From Acanthosepion lycidas (lineage: Eukaryota > Mollusca > Cephalopoda > Sepiida > Sepiidae), in the NCBI GenBank assembly GCA_963932145.1, contig OZ010573.1, forward strand, positions 22,573,565 through 22,637,564: DNA of 64,000 bases, in the 5' to 3' direction. Below are positions 43,515-55,299 of this stretch, piece after piece. Position 1 is the first letter of the stretch, and each line of letters opens with the position of its first letter. The position numbers were made by a program, and so were the translations under genes. Under the pieces are notes generated by a model that searched no databases, was not told the DNA's origin, and was given only the letters and a program-made list of their open reading frames with translations.

Positions 43515-46235
43515 GATGGGTACATTTTATTATTTTAAAATGAGTACCTTTCATTGATTAATTTAATTATGGCAGCAAACTTATCTTGAAATTCCTTTCT
43601 GAATATTCCCAAATATACTCCCAGTGATGAAATGTTCTGTAGGTGCCTTTTTCTTTTAAAATGGAGTTAGGAATTCTCATAAAACGAAATTTTCTTTATG
43701 GATAAGGACTTCATGACTTTATGAATAAGGACTTCATGATTATGTCTAATTTTAGCGAAGTTCTTATAAGCACTCCAGCCGTCTTGCAGGCATTTATAAT
43801 ATTTATTGCTTAAAATACTTTTCTAGAAGAGATGTAAAATGATTGGCAAAAAAATACAAAATCAAAATGAATACAATGGCATCAGCTTTCTGCCTTAATT
43901 TTATCCAATATTGAATATTTTTATACTTTGGAAATACATATATATTTAAATTAGAGATTAAACTGAAATCAATTATTACTTAAATAAAAAAAACAAATTG
44001 TATGACTTCTTTTTCTTGATACTATAGTAACATAAATCTTGATCGTCACGCCCTGGGTGGGGGCTATTCTGCATTCTTACCGAAAAACTTTTGAATGGTC
44101 TCTCTTGTGGCAGGTAACCTTATATTTCCCGCGAATTCCATTATCAGGTTTCAAATGATTCTTTTAACATCAGACGTTCAGATCGTCTGCGCTATTATGG
44201 AGTTCTATTTTATAAAAAGATATCCTAATGAGTTACCAGCATTTTAGGAGAAATTTGTTGAGAGTCCTATCACTCCAAATCATTCTATGCAAATAAATAA
44301 CAGCTTTGATTTCCGTAATGCAACACATGTATCTCAGTCTTTAATGTTTTCACGGGGTGAAGGTGAAAGTCCTCGGTTTGACCAAGAAGCCCTCTGGAAC
44401 ATTTTTTTTTTCTCGAGTGATAAAGAAGCCATTTACGTCAAGTGAATTTTTGCCAATCGTAAATATTTTGTAACAATTTGATTGATTGGTTCATTCTTGA
44501 CCAATGAAAATCTATTTCTAAATTTAAATTTGACGCTCTTTTGGTCCTTTGAGATCGTCTGCTTTTTATGATTTACTTTAACATTTTAGATCCAAATATT
44601 TGATGACGTCCTTCTTTCTTCTATGCATTAGTATGTTAAGATTTTAAAAAGTAATATAAAAAAAAATTATTCACGTTTTCGTTTTTAACTGTAAAAGTAT
44701 TTGACAGTCGACAGATACTTTTTTATTTCATTTTTTTTTTTCGTTAACATTGTTAATAGACGTGTTTTTACATAAAAAGAAATTGCAAGATGCAGAAGCT
44801 ACTTGCAAACATATTTTTTGGTACCAGTTACCTAAGGTATTACACAGTAAGTACAATTTTTTAAGGTACCAAATGAATTTTCATAACATGAAAGTGGTTC
44901 TTTTGCTTGATGATATTGAATTTTATTTTAAATTTTAAGTTCTCCAATTTATTATCTAAGGGGAAAATTATATCAAATTACTTTCTTTCTAAAAGGATAA
45001 AAAAAAGTAAAAAAAATATATTACTAACTTTCTCTTTTTAACCCATAAAAAATAGATAAATTTTATAGGGTCGTTTGTTTAAATTTTGAAACATCGAAAC
45101 GGAGAAATCCTCAACATTTTTTCGTGTATGACAACGCTTGATTTCAAGAAATTTAAAATAGATTAATAAATAAAATTAAGTGTTCATTTATCTCGCATTT
45201 ATTCTTACGAAGATTAGATCAACACTTCGGCAAACGTAAAATTTAAAAAATTTCAGTCAAGACCCCTGATGCCATCTCCACGAAATTCGTTATAGTGAGA
45301 TAAGGGAACAATTAATTTAATGATCTATCTCTTGATATCAAGCACTCTAATTACAAAGACCTCTTGCCTTAAAAACGTTATCTTCCAGAAATACACTAGT
45401 CGACCTCATTTTTATTTTTTTGCTTTTTATTTTTGTTTTTTCATGCGAAATATTATTGTTATTTCAAATATATGTAGATAAAATAAATATATGTAAATAT
45501 GTTGTTTTTATGTAGATAAAAATGTTGTTTTACTTAACTTGCAATCAAATGGCACGAAGTAAAAGAATGTTTCACCATTTATCTGCACATTCAGGTTTTT
45601 AAATTTAATTTACAAATATTATTATTTTGCTTATTTTAAAATCATTTTCGCATTTCGATAAAGTTTTTAAAAATATTTTAGTCTACTTTTTCGTATATCT
45701 TTTCTTATTTGGAAAAGAATAAAGCATATCAGTGATAATTATCATTTATTTATAAAAACGAAATTAAAAGCATTTTGAATTAAAAATAATAATAATTGTA
45801 TCAGAATTAAGAGGTACTACTTAACTCCTCGGGTAAAGAAACCGACTCTGAAAAAAAAAATCATATTCTAATATATTGTTTTCCAACATTTTATTCCAAA
45901 TAACCCCTTATCACATTTTTGCAAACGGGCTCACAATCGCAACAAAAGTCACTACAGTATTTGCTTTGTTCGCGTTGATCAAATTGCGCAAATTTCCTGG
46001 CACCTTGTATGACAAATACAGAATGATCCAAATATTGCAAAGAGGTTTCATTATTTATTAACTCATTTTTTTTTTTTGTTTTAAATTTCCAATTTCATGG
46101 AATCATATACAGTATATAGAGGAACATATTTGAAAATATTAAAAGATTAATTTAAAAACTTAATTAAAAAATGCATTTAAAAATTTACTAAAGTGTCACA
46201 CTACATTGTGACTTTTAGCCTCACCTGTACACACA
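43515..46235. other. Unannotated 2.7-kb stretch
   Basis: The longest part of the window in which I recognise neither a gene nor a repeat from elsewhere in the window. AT-rich with homopolymer runs. A perfect conservation check is not possible by eye. Short frames at 44750-44938 and 45876-46061 have no domain pattern. Confidence 0.4.
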
Positions 46236-46237
46236 CA

Positions 46238-46239
<2 letters not shown>

Positions 46240-46291
<52 letters not shown>

Positions 46292-46442
46292 TATATATGA
46301 TTTGTATACTTATTAACTTATAAATATAAGGGTGGGTCTATTAACAGACTGTTTCATGCAATGGAGCTTAGAAGCGTCCACGGAAAAAATCGCCCATCTG
46401 CGTAGAACAAACTGTTAACGTTTAAATAACAAAAAAAATTAC

Positions 46443-46512
<70 letters not shown>
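46240..46512. repeat. Two (TA)n blocks
   Basis: (TA)n at 46240-46300 and 46447-46511. Between them is an ACAGACTGTTTCATGCAATG piece similar to the GAAACAGCC repeat at 16978 and 57221. Confidence 0.8.
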
Positions 46513-46513
<1 letters not shown>

Positions 46514-46840
46514 AGTGAGTGAGGTTGCTGAAATGTTCTCGAAGATATTCAGTCACCCGCCCCACGAGGGTGTCATGTGGCACAAGGCCTTTTTAACGTG
46601 GGCATTCCGAGCCCGTGGGCTCGGCCAAAAATATTCCCATTGAACCCGTATAAACGAGTTCAGAGCTGGTCTACCTCCCCGAAGGAGACTCCACCCTTCG
46701 GCGTAGCCTCCTTCGGGTTCCTCCCGTCCGTAGGATTAGAGTATAACCGAACAGTCGGCAGTGAACTACGGACTGAATCGTTCTCGAAACCCCAGAAATT
46801 CTAATGTATAGATATCTATAAGCCCGAGAACTTTTCTATC
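46513..46840. other. GC-rich island with strong hairpins
   Basis: Clearly richer in G and C than its surroundings. It holds CCGAGCCCGTGGGCTCGG (46607-46624, perfect palindrome). The arms CCCGAAGGAG and CTCCTTCGGG (about 46678-46717) enclose CCACCCTTCGG. A 75-codon plus frame (46577-46804) covers most of it but matches nothing I know. It starts right after (TA)n at GTGAGTGAGTGAGG. Could be a structured RNA-derived repeat, a repeat end or a diverged exon. Confidence 0.45.
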
Positions 46841-46844
46841 CTAC

Positions 46845-47065
46845 TGGTTTAGGTATCCATATTAATTTAATTAATATTAATTTTTATGTGTTAAAATTTA
46901 AATATAAATAGCTATTCTTATTAATAATAATATTAATAAATTGTATTGACAAAATAGGCGAGTCATTCCTTCGGAAAATTTATCAAAGGCAAAATACAGA
47001 CATTTATCAAGAATACCTGTATTTTCCGCATTACGGCACAGGCTATTTGATATTTGAAAACACAC
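46845..47065. other. Unannotated stretch
   Basis: AT-rich, nothing recognised. Confidence 0.4.
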
Positions 47066-47069
47066 ACAC

Positions 47070-47072
47070 ACC

Positions 47073-47105
<33 letters not shown>

Positions 47106-47205
47106 GCACAGAGATTTTGAACAGACTGAGATAGGCACAGACATTTTGAACAGACTGAGATAGGCACAGAGATTTTGAACAGACTGAGATAGATAGATAG
47201 ATATA
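47070..47205. repeat. (GATA)n plus 30-bp minisatellite
   Basis: (GATA)n at 47074-47104, then three units of about 30 bases (GATAGGCACAGAGATTTTGA plus ACAGACTGA), then (GATA)n again. The unit itself begins with GATA, so it probably grew within the tetranucleotide tract. Confidence 0.9.
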
Positions 47206-47209
47206 CATG

Positions 47210-47635
47210 AGATTTTATGCAAATGAAAATTTTGACAGTAAAACCGATATAAACCGACTGATATTAATAAAACTGCTCAGGGTATATTTATAAGAGAAAT
47301 ATGTCCTGTGAGTTTCCGTGTATAACATCGATGCTTATTAAAAATAGATATTTCTACTAACTTCCTTTGTGATATCATGTTTTATGCTAACAAACTTATT
47401 GCTTCGTTTCTTTCTATGAATAATTCCAAAATATACAGACCAGAAAAGCATAACTTATTAAGAAAACATTGCATATACCTTTAAATTTATCTATCTTGAA
47501 GAATTTGCATAAGTGATCTTGTTAATACCATCTCCCTCATGGCACTCCACAGCTTCATTTTTTCTTTATTATCTGTAAATTGTCCTAAGTTTTGGAGAAA
47601 GATTATTATTTTTTTCTACTGATAGTTCACCCGAT
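47210..47635. other. Unannotated stretch
   Basis: No recognised feature. Confidence 0.4.
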
Positions 47636-47639
47636 GTAA

Positions 47640-48360
47640 GGCTCAACAGCCACTCAAAATAGAGTTACTGAGTGAGTTTGTTGTAAGGTCGGGAAAAAGA
47701 GAAAGGAAGGGAGTTTTATGAGGACGAACAGAAAAGATGTCGGTTGACCCTGGACTTAAAGTGACCAAGGTTGTATTTGTCAGGGAAGCATCCTCTTGGG
47801 AGTTTGTCGCACAAAGTAACAATCCTGAAGAAGAAGCTGCCTGAGTGGGATTTGCTCCTTATCAAAAGAACTCGAAGGGAATGGGGATAGTTTGCCGCCG
47901 TAAATATGGTATGGTGGGTCCTGGCTGTGAGGGCCTGAGCCGGTAGGATGAAGGAATGTAACTCGTCCGACCATTTGCCATAGTAATAGCTATAGAGAAG
48001 TGAGAGGCTAGCAACGTGAAGAATAATTAATCACCCACAAGGCTGCGTAATCATTTTTGAACACTGTCAGGCTGGACTGTGAGGACTGGGCAGCGCCTGG
48101 CTTTATGTCAGCAATACTTCATTCTTGGTCTAAGCGAGAGTTAGGTATTTTCTGAAGTGATATAAAGAACCGAGCATTCTTCCAATATCTTTTGCGAAGG
48201 CGTGAGTATACGCGCGCATTTGAGGTCGGGAGTGGGGAACTTTAGATCCAGTAGGTGTTCGAGGCAATGAGTCTTTGAGGGTATGACCACTCATCAAGAT
48301 TGATGTAGGTTTAGTCTTAGCTAGGTGGTAGTGAAATGTTACTAGAGTTTATTTTGAAGG
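47640..48360 (-). pseudogene. LINE ORF2 C-terminal fragment (CR1/jockey-like)
   Basis: Minus-strand order: YSRLRKRYWKNARFFISLQK-like (ARKVG..YRA region), LHVASLSLLYSYYYGKW then SDELHSFILP, AQALTARTHHTIFTAANYPH, LCDKLPRGCFPDKYNL then GHFKSRVNRHLF. These match the R..VASLSLFYRYYHG.CS.EL and LP.GCFP..Y.L..FKSRVNRHL motifs. Several frameshifts; 5' truncated. Confidence 0.75.
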
Positions 48361-48369
48361 TATCGAATG

Positions 48370-48371
<2 letters not shown>

Positions 48372-48412
<41 letters not shown>
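48372..48412. repeat. (TA)n microsatellite
   Basis: TA run between the LINE fragment and the following repeat end. Confidence 0.9.
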
Positions 48413-48414
<2 letters not shown>

Positions 48415-48565
48415 AAGAGGTTATAGTAGTTCCAACGAGAGAAAAGTGTGTATAATAAAAAGAAGAGAGGAACTGCAAACGTTTTTGGCTGTAATTTGCA
48501 TTACAGGGGTTTCCGGTCGCGTGACCTTCATCAGGCCATGCGTGGAGATTTCCATATATTATTAA
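48413..48565 (-). repeat. Penelope-like end (inferred)
   Basis: The minus strand has CCTGATGAAGGTCACGCGAC then CGGAAACCCCTGTAATGC and a small CTGTAATGCAAATTACAG hairpin. The plus strand left part GAGGTTATAGTAGTTCCAAC then GAGAGAAAAGTGT matches 23800-23830. Confidence 0.5.
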
Positions 48566-48569
48566 AAAT

Positions 48570-48719
48570 AATTAATAATTAATTTTTTTCTTGTTTTTCG
48601 ATGTTAAATATTCTCGATATGAGACATTCTCTTTTTTGTGTGTTAGTGACCCAAATGTCTTTCTTGAACTGGCAGTGAAAGAGTTCTGCGTGAAGGGTTA
48701 TAAAACAATTCAGATTGAT

Positions 48720-48756
<37 letters not shown>

Positions 48757-49066
48757 GCATATTGGCAAAACCAAAACTGTTCACGGGCACACACACGAAC
48801 ACTACACCATATATATATATATATATATGATAAAATATATGATGATAATGATATAATAATATGATAATGAAAATAATATATATATATATGATAAAAAATA
48901 TTAAGGCATGCTATATTTATGGGTAAAATTGGTCCATATCAGAAATAGAGCGTGTGTAAATATAAGCGGGAAAATTCAGGTCAACACCGAGTGGCCACAG
49001 TCAATTTAATGCTTGAATGCAATCTTCAGGCCATATGTGTGTCGGATGATAGCTCGACAATTTATT
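48570..49066. other. Unannotated stretch with (TA)n blocks
   Basis: (TA)n at 48721-48754 and 48811-48828, then ATGATAATGATATAATAATA-type imperfect repeats. No gene recognised. Confidence 0.55.
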
Positions 49067-49067
49067 C

Positions 49068-49934
49068 AGGGTGCGATGGATAAATTGTCTTATAAATTAC
49101 GCAAAAATGAAAACAATACTGACATCTATTTTTTTTTACCAAAATTAGACGAAAAAATATCTTAAAGTACTAAAGAGTAAATTTATTGAATAAAATCTCT
49201 ATTGGTTTCATCCACGGCCTCCTGACGACTTCGGAATCTCCTGCGATTTTTCTGGAGGGTCACCTTGTTTAAGTTGGTGAATGCTACCATAATCCTTGCC
49301 TTCAATCCATCTTTAGTCTTATAAGGAGTTTTGTTGGCCTCTCGCTCAATTGCGCCCCACATATAATAATCAAGGGGGTTGCAATCTAGGCAGATAGGTG
49401 GCCAGATGTAAAGGGTGACGCGGTCGCAGAAATTTTCTGACAGCCATGACTAGGTTTCTCCTGCTTGCGTGGTATAGTGAAGAGTCCTATTACCAGATAT
49501 AGGGTCTTATAGCAGCCACCTTCTTGACCTAAGGCAGCATTACCTCCTCAGAGCACTTGATGTACGCCTCCGTAATGAGTCTTGGGTCCTGTGGGGAAAT
49601 GATTGGAGGTATAATGTCGCCATGACTAATGATCACTCCAAATACCATGGTGTTGACTGGATATATCATCCAACTCTTGCTGAATCCTCTGCATTGTCCT
49701 TAGATCGACATACAAACACCCTGAAATGTCCGTATTGAAGCTTCTAGTGCAAATGCCAAACAGTACAGGATGCAGTTTCCAAATTTCTGGTGGAATGAAT
49801 TGTGAAATGGTGCTCTTTTTTTCACAGATGGTGCCCAACTGTCCCTACTATACTCTGCAGTCGACAAAATCAAAAACAAAGATCATGGTTGCACCAAAAT
49901 TAAATTATAAAATGGCGACAATTTACCCATCGCA

Positions 49935-49938
<4 letters not shown>
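49068..49938 (-). pseudogene. Tc1/mariner-type transposase pseudogene with both ends
   Basis: Minus-strand order: HHLWKKEHHFTIHSTRN, NTMVF then GVIISHGDIIPPIISPQD (across a shift), ITEAYIKCSEEV, VAAIRPYIW, AGET.SWLSENFCDRVTLYIWPP, LDCNPLDYYMWGAIEREANK then TPYKTKDGLKARIMVAFTNL, ending RRRFRSRQEAVDETNRDFIQ. WPP...DCNPLDYY.WG is diagnostic of this transposase group (maT/ITmD37-like, from memory). The ends AGGGTGCGATGGATAAATTG and, inverted, AGTGTGCGATGGGTAAATTG make inverted repeats. The right end lies in (TA)n. The second catalytic region is decayed. Dead and about 30 percent shorter than a full element. Confidence 0.8.
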
Positions 49939-49992
<54 letters not shown>

Positions 49993-50027
49993 CACAATAA
50001 AACTGATAGTCTGAAGTTTTGGCCTCA

Positions 50028-50062
<35 letters not shown>
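49939..50062. repeat. (TA)n blocks
   Basis: (TA)n at 49939-49991 and 50031-50060. Confidence 0.9.
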
Positions 50063-50395
50063 TTAAAGAGTAACGAAAAATCTTTATTCAGGATATTTTT
50101 GTTTATTTCATATATATTTCAACCTATTTTCCTTGTTGTCAATTGCCCAATATCTGAGTATTCAAACATTGTACTCAGACATTGGGCAATTTACTAAACA
50201 TAAATTGAGTACTACATTTAAATAGTACAATGGATGAATACTCAGAGACTGAAAAATCTATATTTAAACATGTTCCAAAAACAAAGATGAGTCCAAAATA
50301 TAGAAAAAATAAATTTTAAAAAATACTTACCAAAGAACCTTCATTGTTTTGTTATCAAATGTGTATAAATTAAAAACCACTCCGCAAAAATACAT
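50063..50395. other. Unannotated stretch with inverted motif
   Basis: TTGCCCAATATCTGAGTA at about 50143 and TACTCAGACATTGGGCAA at about 50173-50190 are inverse copies with a short spacer. Confidence 0.45.
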
Positions 50396-50397
50396 CA

Positions 50398-50399
<2 letters not shown>

Positions 50400-50466
<67 letters not shown>

Positions 50467-50645
50467 CACACACACACACATATATATATGTATGTATGTA
50501 TGTATACCCACACACATATATATATATGTTTACCCACACACATATGTACACACACATATGTATAAACACACCCATATGCGCACACATATGTACACACACA
50601 TATGTATGTATGTATGTATGTATGTATACATGCATGCATACATAT
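50400..50645. repeat. (TA)n(CA)n/(TATG)n compound microsatellite
   Basis: Long TA run to 50462, then CA, TATG and CACATATG mixtures to about 50645. All long frames over it are artefacts. Confidence 0.9.
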
Positions 50646-50649
50646 GCGC

Positions 50650-51420
50650 GCACATTGAAACAGAATTAAATTTATTAAAAAATGATTACTTTTAGTTTCT
50701 TCTCAAGTCAAATATCCTACATTTAGTCTCCACGCATAATTTGACAATTAGAAAAGCCCGGGATTTTTCGACTGTAATAGACGGAGATAAAATTACATAT
50801 ACATATCTCAATGACAGATTATGGCGCCGTTCTTTATCAACGTGGTAGCCAGTGTCGAGGATAGAAAGGGTGCGGCAGCTCTTCTAAGCGTTTTTGTGTG
50901 CAATGCAAACAACAATCAGTGGTTCGAAGTTATGCAACATGCAATGTAAATACAGTTCGATTACAGCGCAATGAGCCACTTAAAAAAAAGACTTAGAAAA
51001 AAACCTAAAATACAAAATCCCAAATGAAACAATTAATCAAATATTATTTTCTATATGGGAATGGTTTCTTGCAGTAAATTATTTTCTAACTTAGTCATAT
51101 TTCAAAGTTACACTAATGTAGCACTTAAAATGGATTTCACTCACTCAAAACATTGACAAATTGTTCTATGATACGAGATTGTTTACTAAACATTGCAGTC
51201 TAGTGGGCATGCATATAAAATTTATTTTAGAATATTAAAACATGTTAAAAATCGCTACACAATTACAATTATGTTTCGACACCATAAATATGTCTCTTCA
51301 GTTGAAGTTAAACTACTGGCACTTGCTAGTAGTTAACATCGCCTGGAAAGACACATTTATTGAGCCCTCTTTTAAATTAAATGTTACGTACAGTGAAATC
51401 ATACTCCACTTGTTCTCATT
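50650..51420. other. Unannotated stretch
   Basis: No gene recognised. Confidence 0.4.
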
Positions 51421-51423
51421 TTA

Positions 51424-52102
<679 letters not shown>

Positions 52103-52137
52103 ATGAAGAAATATAGTTTTAAGGTATGCTATATTTA

Positions 52138-52440
52138 ACTCACACTCTTTGGGTCCAGTCACTGGATCTAACTAACGAATTGATCCACTGTGTGAGTACA
52201 ATACCTGGTTAAGGCGGCGGAGAACTTGGAGAGTAGAATTAACAGATAACTGACATCCATTAGACATTGCAAGTGGAACTAGAACAGTCAACCCCAGTGA
52301 GCGAAATTAAGGATTCAGTTCGACATTGCAATCACCTGAAGAAGGCCAGAGTGTACAACGGCCGAAACGTTGTGATAAATATGCCAACAAAGATGAGGAT
52401 GATAGTCCGAACAATGTAAATCTCAGAAATATAGACAGAT
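52138..52440 (-). repeat. Interspersed repeat family B, minus copy
   Basis: AACTCACACTCTTTGGGTCC, TAACAGATAACTGACATCCA, GGAACTAGAACAGTCAACCC, CACCTGAAGAAGGCCAGAGT, then CAACGGCCGAAACGTTG, GATGATAGTCCGAACAATGT. Full-length match to 26066-26400. Confidence 0.75.
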
Positions 52441-52444
52441 ACTG

Positions 52445-53415
52445 AACGAAAGTTCTTTGTTAAAGATTTTGGCCTGTTTATTTTTTTTTACCTATATTTC
52501 AGATTATTTTCATAGTTTTCGGCGGAAATTTTAATATTAAATGTCCAATATCTGCGTTCTTTCGGCTTTCAGAATTCATTATCAAAGTCTTTTTTAAGAA
52601 TGTTGTGGTTATATGTGTTTTTTCAAATATCATCCCTACAAACGTCATTTTTTTTTTTTTTCAGATATCATGTTTTCACATGTTGTGTGTCTTTTGTTTT
52701 TTATTTTATTTTGTTTTTTTCGGTGTCACCACAAAGAAATAATGCTGGAATTTAGTCCCAACATTGCCAACAGAAACTATTTGATAATGGCTCTTTAAAT
52801 CCGAAACATCAGACAATTTATATTCAAATTTTCACCGATAACGAGGTACAAAATATAGTAGAAATAAACAAAAAATCCTTACAGAAAAAATTCGGTTGGT
52901 CTTTAACCAAACTTGCCTAAATGAAGAAATTGCTGCTCAAATACATCCTATATATGTGAATATATAATGACAGTATATGTCTAGAAAACCGAAAGTTAAA
53001 ATGGTTACAATTGAAAGAAAAGAAGGAAAAGAGAAAGAGAGGGAAATTTAAGGAGAAAGTGTAAAGTTAAAAAAGGACGAAAAGAACAAAAAGAACAAAT
53101 AACCACCACGTAATTAACACTCCCGCGATGCCACGCACAGCCACGCACGCACATATACACTATGAAAAAATCTTTCAGCAATGAAAAATGCATATTAAAA
53201 AAGTGCACCAATGAAAAGTGCATATAAAAAGAAAAATCGTGAAGTATAAGCAGTCAATTGCTGATACTATTCTGATAATAGTGGCGCGAGTGATTTTTGT
53301 AGGGTCTGTCTACGAAACTCTGAAGTCGGAATTTCTTTACATTTCTTAATTTTTTATCTATGGAATTAAGACAAATATCTAAAGCCCAATTTTAATCATC
53401 ATCCTAGAATGAGAA
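52445..53415. other. Unannotated stretch
   Basis: A-rich purine run near 53020-53100; no gene recognised. Confidence 0.4.
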
Positions 53416-53419
53416 ATAG

Positions 53420-53655
53420 TGAAAATATCTTTGAGAAAAGTATGAATCCATCTCCTACCACCCCAACTATTAATTAAAAATTAAATGTATCCGGAAAAAA
53501 ATCGTTGTCATTTTCAAAAAAAATTTAGTGCAATATTCACTAAAAAAAAAAAAAAAATAAAATAATAATATTATTATTATTAAAAAAATGTTTCGCTTTA
53601 AATAACCCACAATGGATTGATAAACCGTAAAAAGCAAATCAGCCAATCAATCATC
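53420..53655 (+). mobile_element. SINE 3' portion (headless)
   Basis: AAAGTATGAATCCATCTCCT, then A-rich and ATT runs, then TTTCGCTTTAAATAACCCAC then GATTGATAAACCGTAAA and an AATCAATC tail. 3' two thirds of the chimeric SINE. Confidence 0.65.
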
Positions 53656-53679
53656 ATGTTTCAAATATATTCATACTAG

Positions 53680-53900
53680 CAGTATAACCCGTCTTTGAAC
53701 GGGTCTTTCATTACCGGGAATTTTTGCCGTTCAATTGGAGCTGTTTAATTTTAAAGTCAGCCCACCCGAAAATCAATATTACTAACAACATTTGGGTGCA
53801 ACTGAGGCATATCCCCAAATCGATGGTTAATAATATGAATCGGGTGTGGCCCTGAAAAGGGTAACTGTATAATGATAAATAATATTATTGTAATAATTTA
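53680..53900. repeat. GTTGCCC-type repeat start
   Basis: ACTAGCAGTATAACCCGTCT then TTGAACGGGTC. The hairpin ACCCGT-CTTTGA-ACGGGT is intact. Related in layout to the start at 13905; the rest is diverged. Confidence 0.4.
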
Positions 53901-53924
53901 AACTATTTATTTTTATCAAAGTTT

Positions 53925-54251
53925 TTTATGAAAGATATATATCCAAGAACAGTAAATAGTAAAATGTTGCTGAGAGTTATAATGGACAGGAAGCAGTGGA
54001 GAGCCATTGTTGCTAACCATTTGGACTCAAAATCGGCACTGAAGAATTGTCTATCAAACAAAAAAAATTTCATCGAAATCGGATGTAAACTGTGGAAATG
54101 CATAAACAACATCCGATCACACACACACATTTTGAGAATTTTAGATATAAATTTTGAAAAGAAGGAAACAATTTTCTGTCTTGTAAAAACAATTCTCAAC
54201 AAGACATCTTCCTTACAAAATATTTTAACCCTAGCCTTAATTTTAAGTTAA
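53925..54251 (+). pseudogene. LINE ORF2 C-terminal end (tentative)
   Basis: An open frame of 107 codons contains RVIMDRKQWRAIVANHLDSK. It resembles the DRK.WR..(I/V)A. motif that ends many LINE polyproteins and parallels KLWRAIIAHALKGCST at 55780. The rest of the frame is not recognisable. Confidence 0.4.
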
Positions 54252-54303
54252 ACATTTTTTGGTTTTAAATAAAGATCAAAACCTATTGATTTATAAATTT
54301 GAT

Positions 54304-54418
54304 TCATAAAATTAAATGCGTTAACTGTAACTTTAATTATATTAGCGATACTTCTTGTCATTTTCACGAATATGCAATGGAGCATCTCCTTGTGAATACA
54401 AAGGTCCCCAGTTTTTAA
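54304..54418 (+). pseudogene. Penelope-like GIY-YIG endonuclease fragment
   Basis: One frame reads IHKIKCVNCNFNYISDTSCH then FHEYAMEHLLVNTKVPSF. This resembles the YKI.C..C...YIG.T...F..R..EHL segment of the GIY-YIG domain in Penelope-like elements, with G replaced by S in YIG. No reverse transcriptase nearby. Confidence 0.5.
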
Positions 54419-54429
54419 ACGTTTATCAA

Positions 54430-55295
54430 ATAACGATTAGTGTAAACAAAAATTTAATTTTGATTCTTTCTCCATAATCAAAAGGGCGGACACTACTAAT
54501 AATAGAAAAATAATCTTTTAATTGCTACATGAAAGGAGACATTAAAAAAAATTCAGTAATAGTCTATTATTAACCACTTGTTATTTATTCGCTGGAATCC
54601 ATGATTAGATTGCAAATTTTAATAAGAATCTCTTAGCTTAAATTTAAAGTTGATATATTAAGAGGCTTTTCCTTCTGGGTTTCTACTTATTTTAATCTGA
54701 ATGAAAGATGTCTGTCACGTCCTAATATCGAATAACACAAACAACAATTACATGTCGAAATTCATTTATATCAAGTTAAAGGTAAGGTCATGTCAAATTT
54801 GTTCACTCTTTGGGAAAAGAAGAAAAGAATTTATTTTGGGGACTGGCTAACACCAATGAAATAATTTATGAATTATGTGATGGATGTAAAACAAATTATA
54901 ACTAAATTTTATTTTGTTTTAAAAACTATGACAGAAAAATCGTTTTTGCTTGTTTTTCGTTTTATTTATTCAAAATGTATTAACCTCTAAAACAAACTCT
55001 TGTATATTTTATGAATTTAATAAATTTTATCACCGGTCTTCTTTTAGTGTTCCTGTTAGAAATCAAGAAAAGGCAATACCGACAGTATTCTTTGTATTCT
55101 TGTCGAGAGACTAAGAGATGCTCAGCTCAAATCACTTTTGAACAAATATGTTGTTTTTTTTTAAAATTACTTCCTTTGTCAGAACTTCAAGTGTTCAGTG
55201 CCCCTCAAATAGAATTTAAATTTATATTTTCTGAAAAAGAAGAAGAAAATAAACAAAATGCGAACTATGAAATAGAGAGGACAAAATAAAACAAT
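54430..55295. other. Unannotated stretch
   Basis: A 92-codon plus frame at 55011-55289 starts with a hydrophobic stretch but has no family signature. Confidence 0.35.
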
Positions 55296-55299
55296 CACA

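Noticed and set aside
52330-52385. Active hammerhead ribozyme
   Set aside because: CTGAAGA and GAAAC are present, and ATCAC/GTGAT could pair around them at this one copy. The pair next to the core is not G-C, no stem III is visible and other copies lack the outer pairing.
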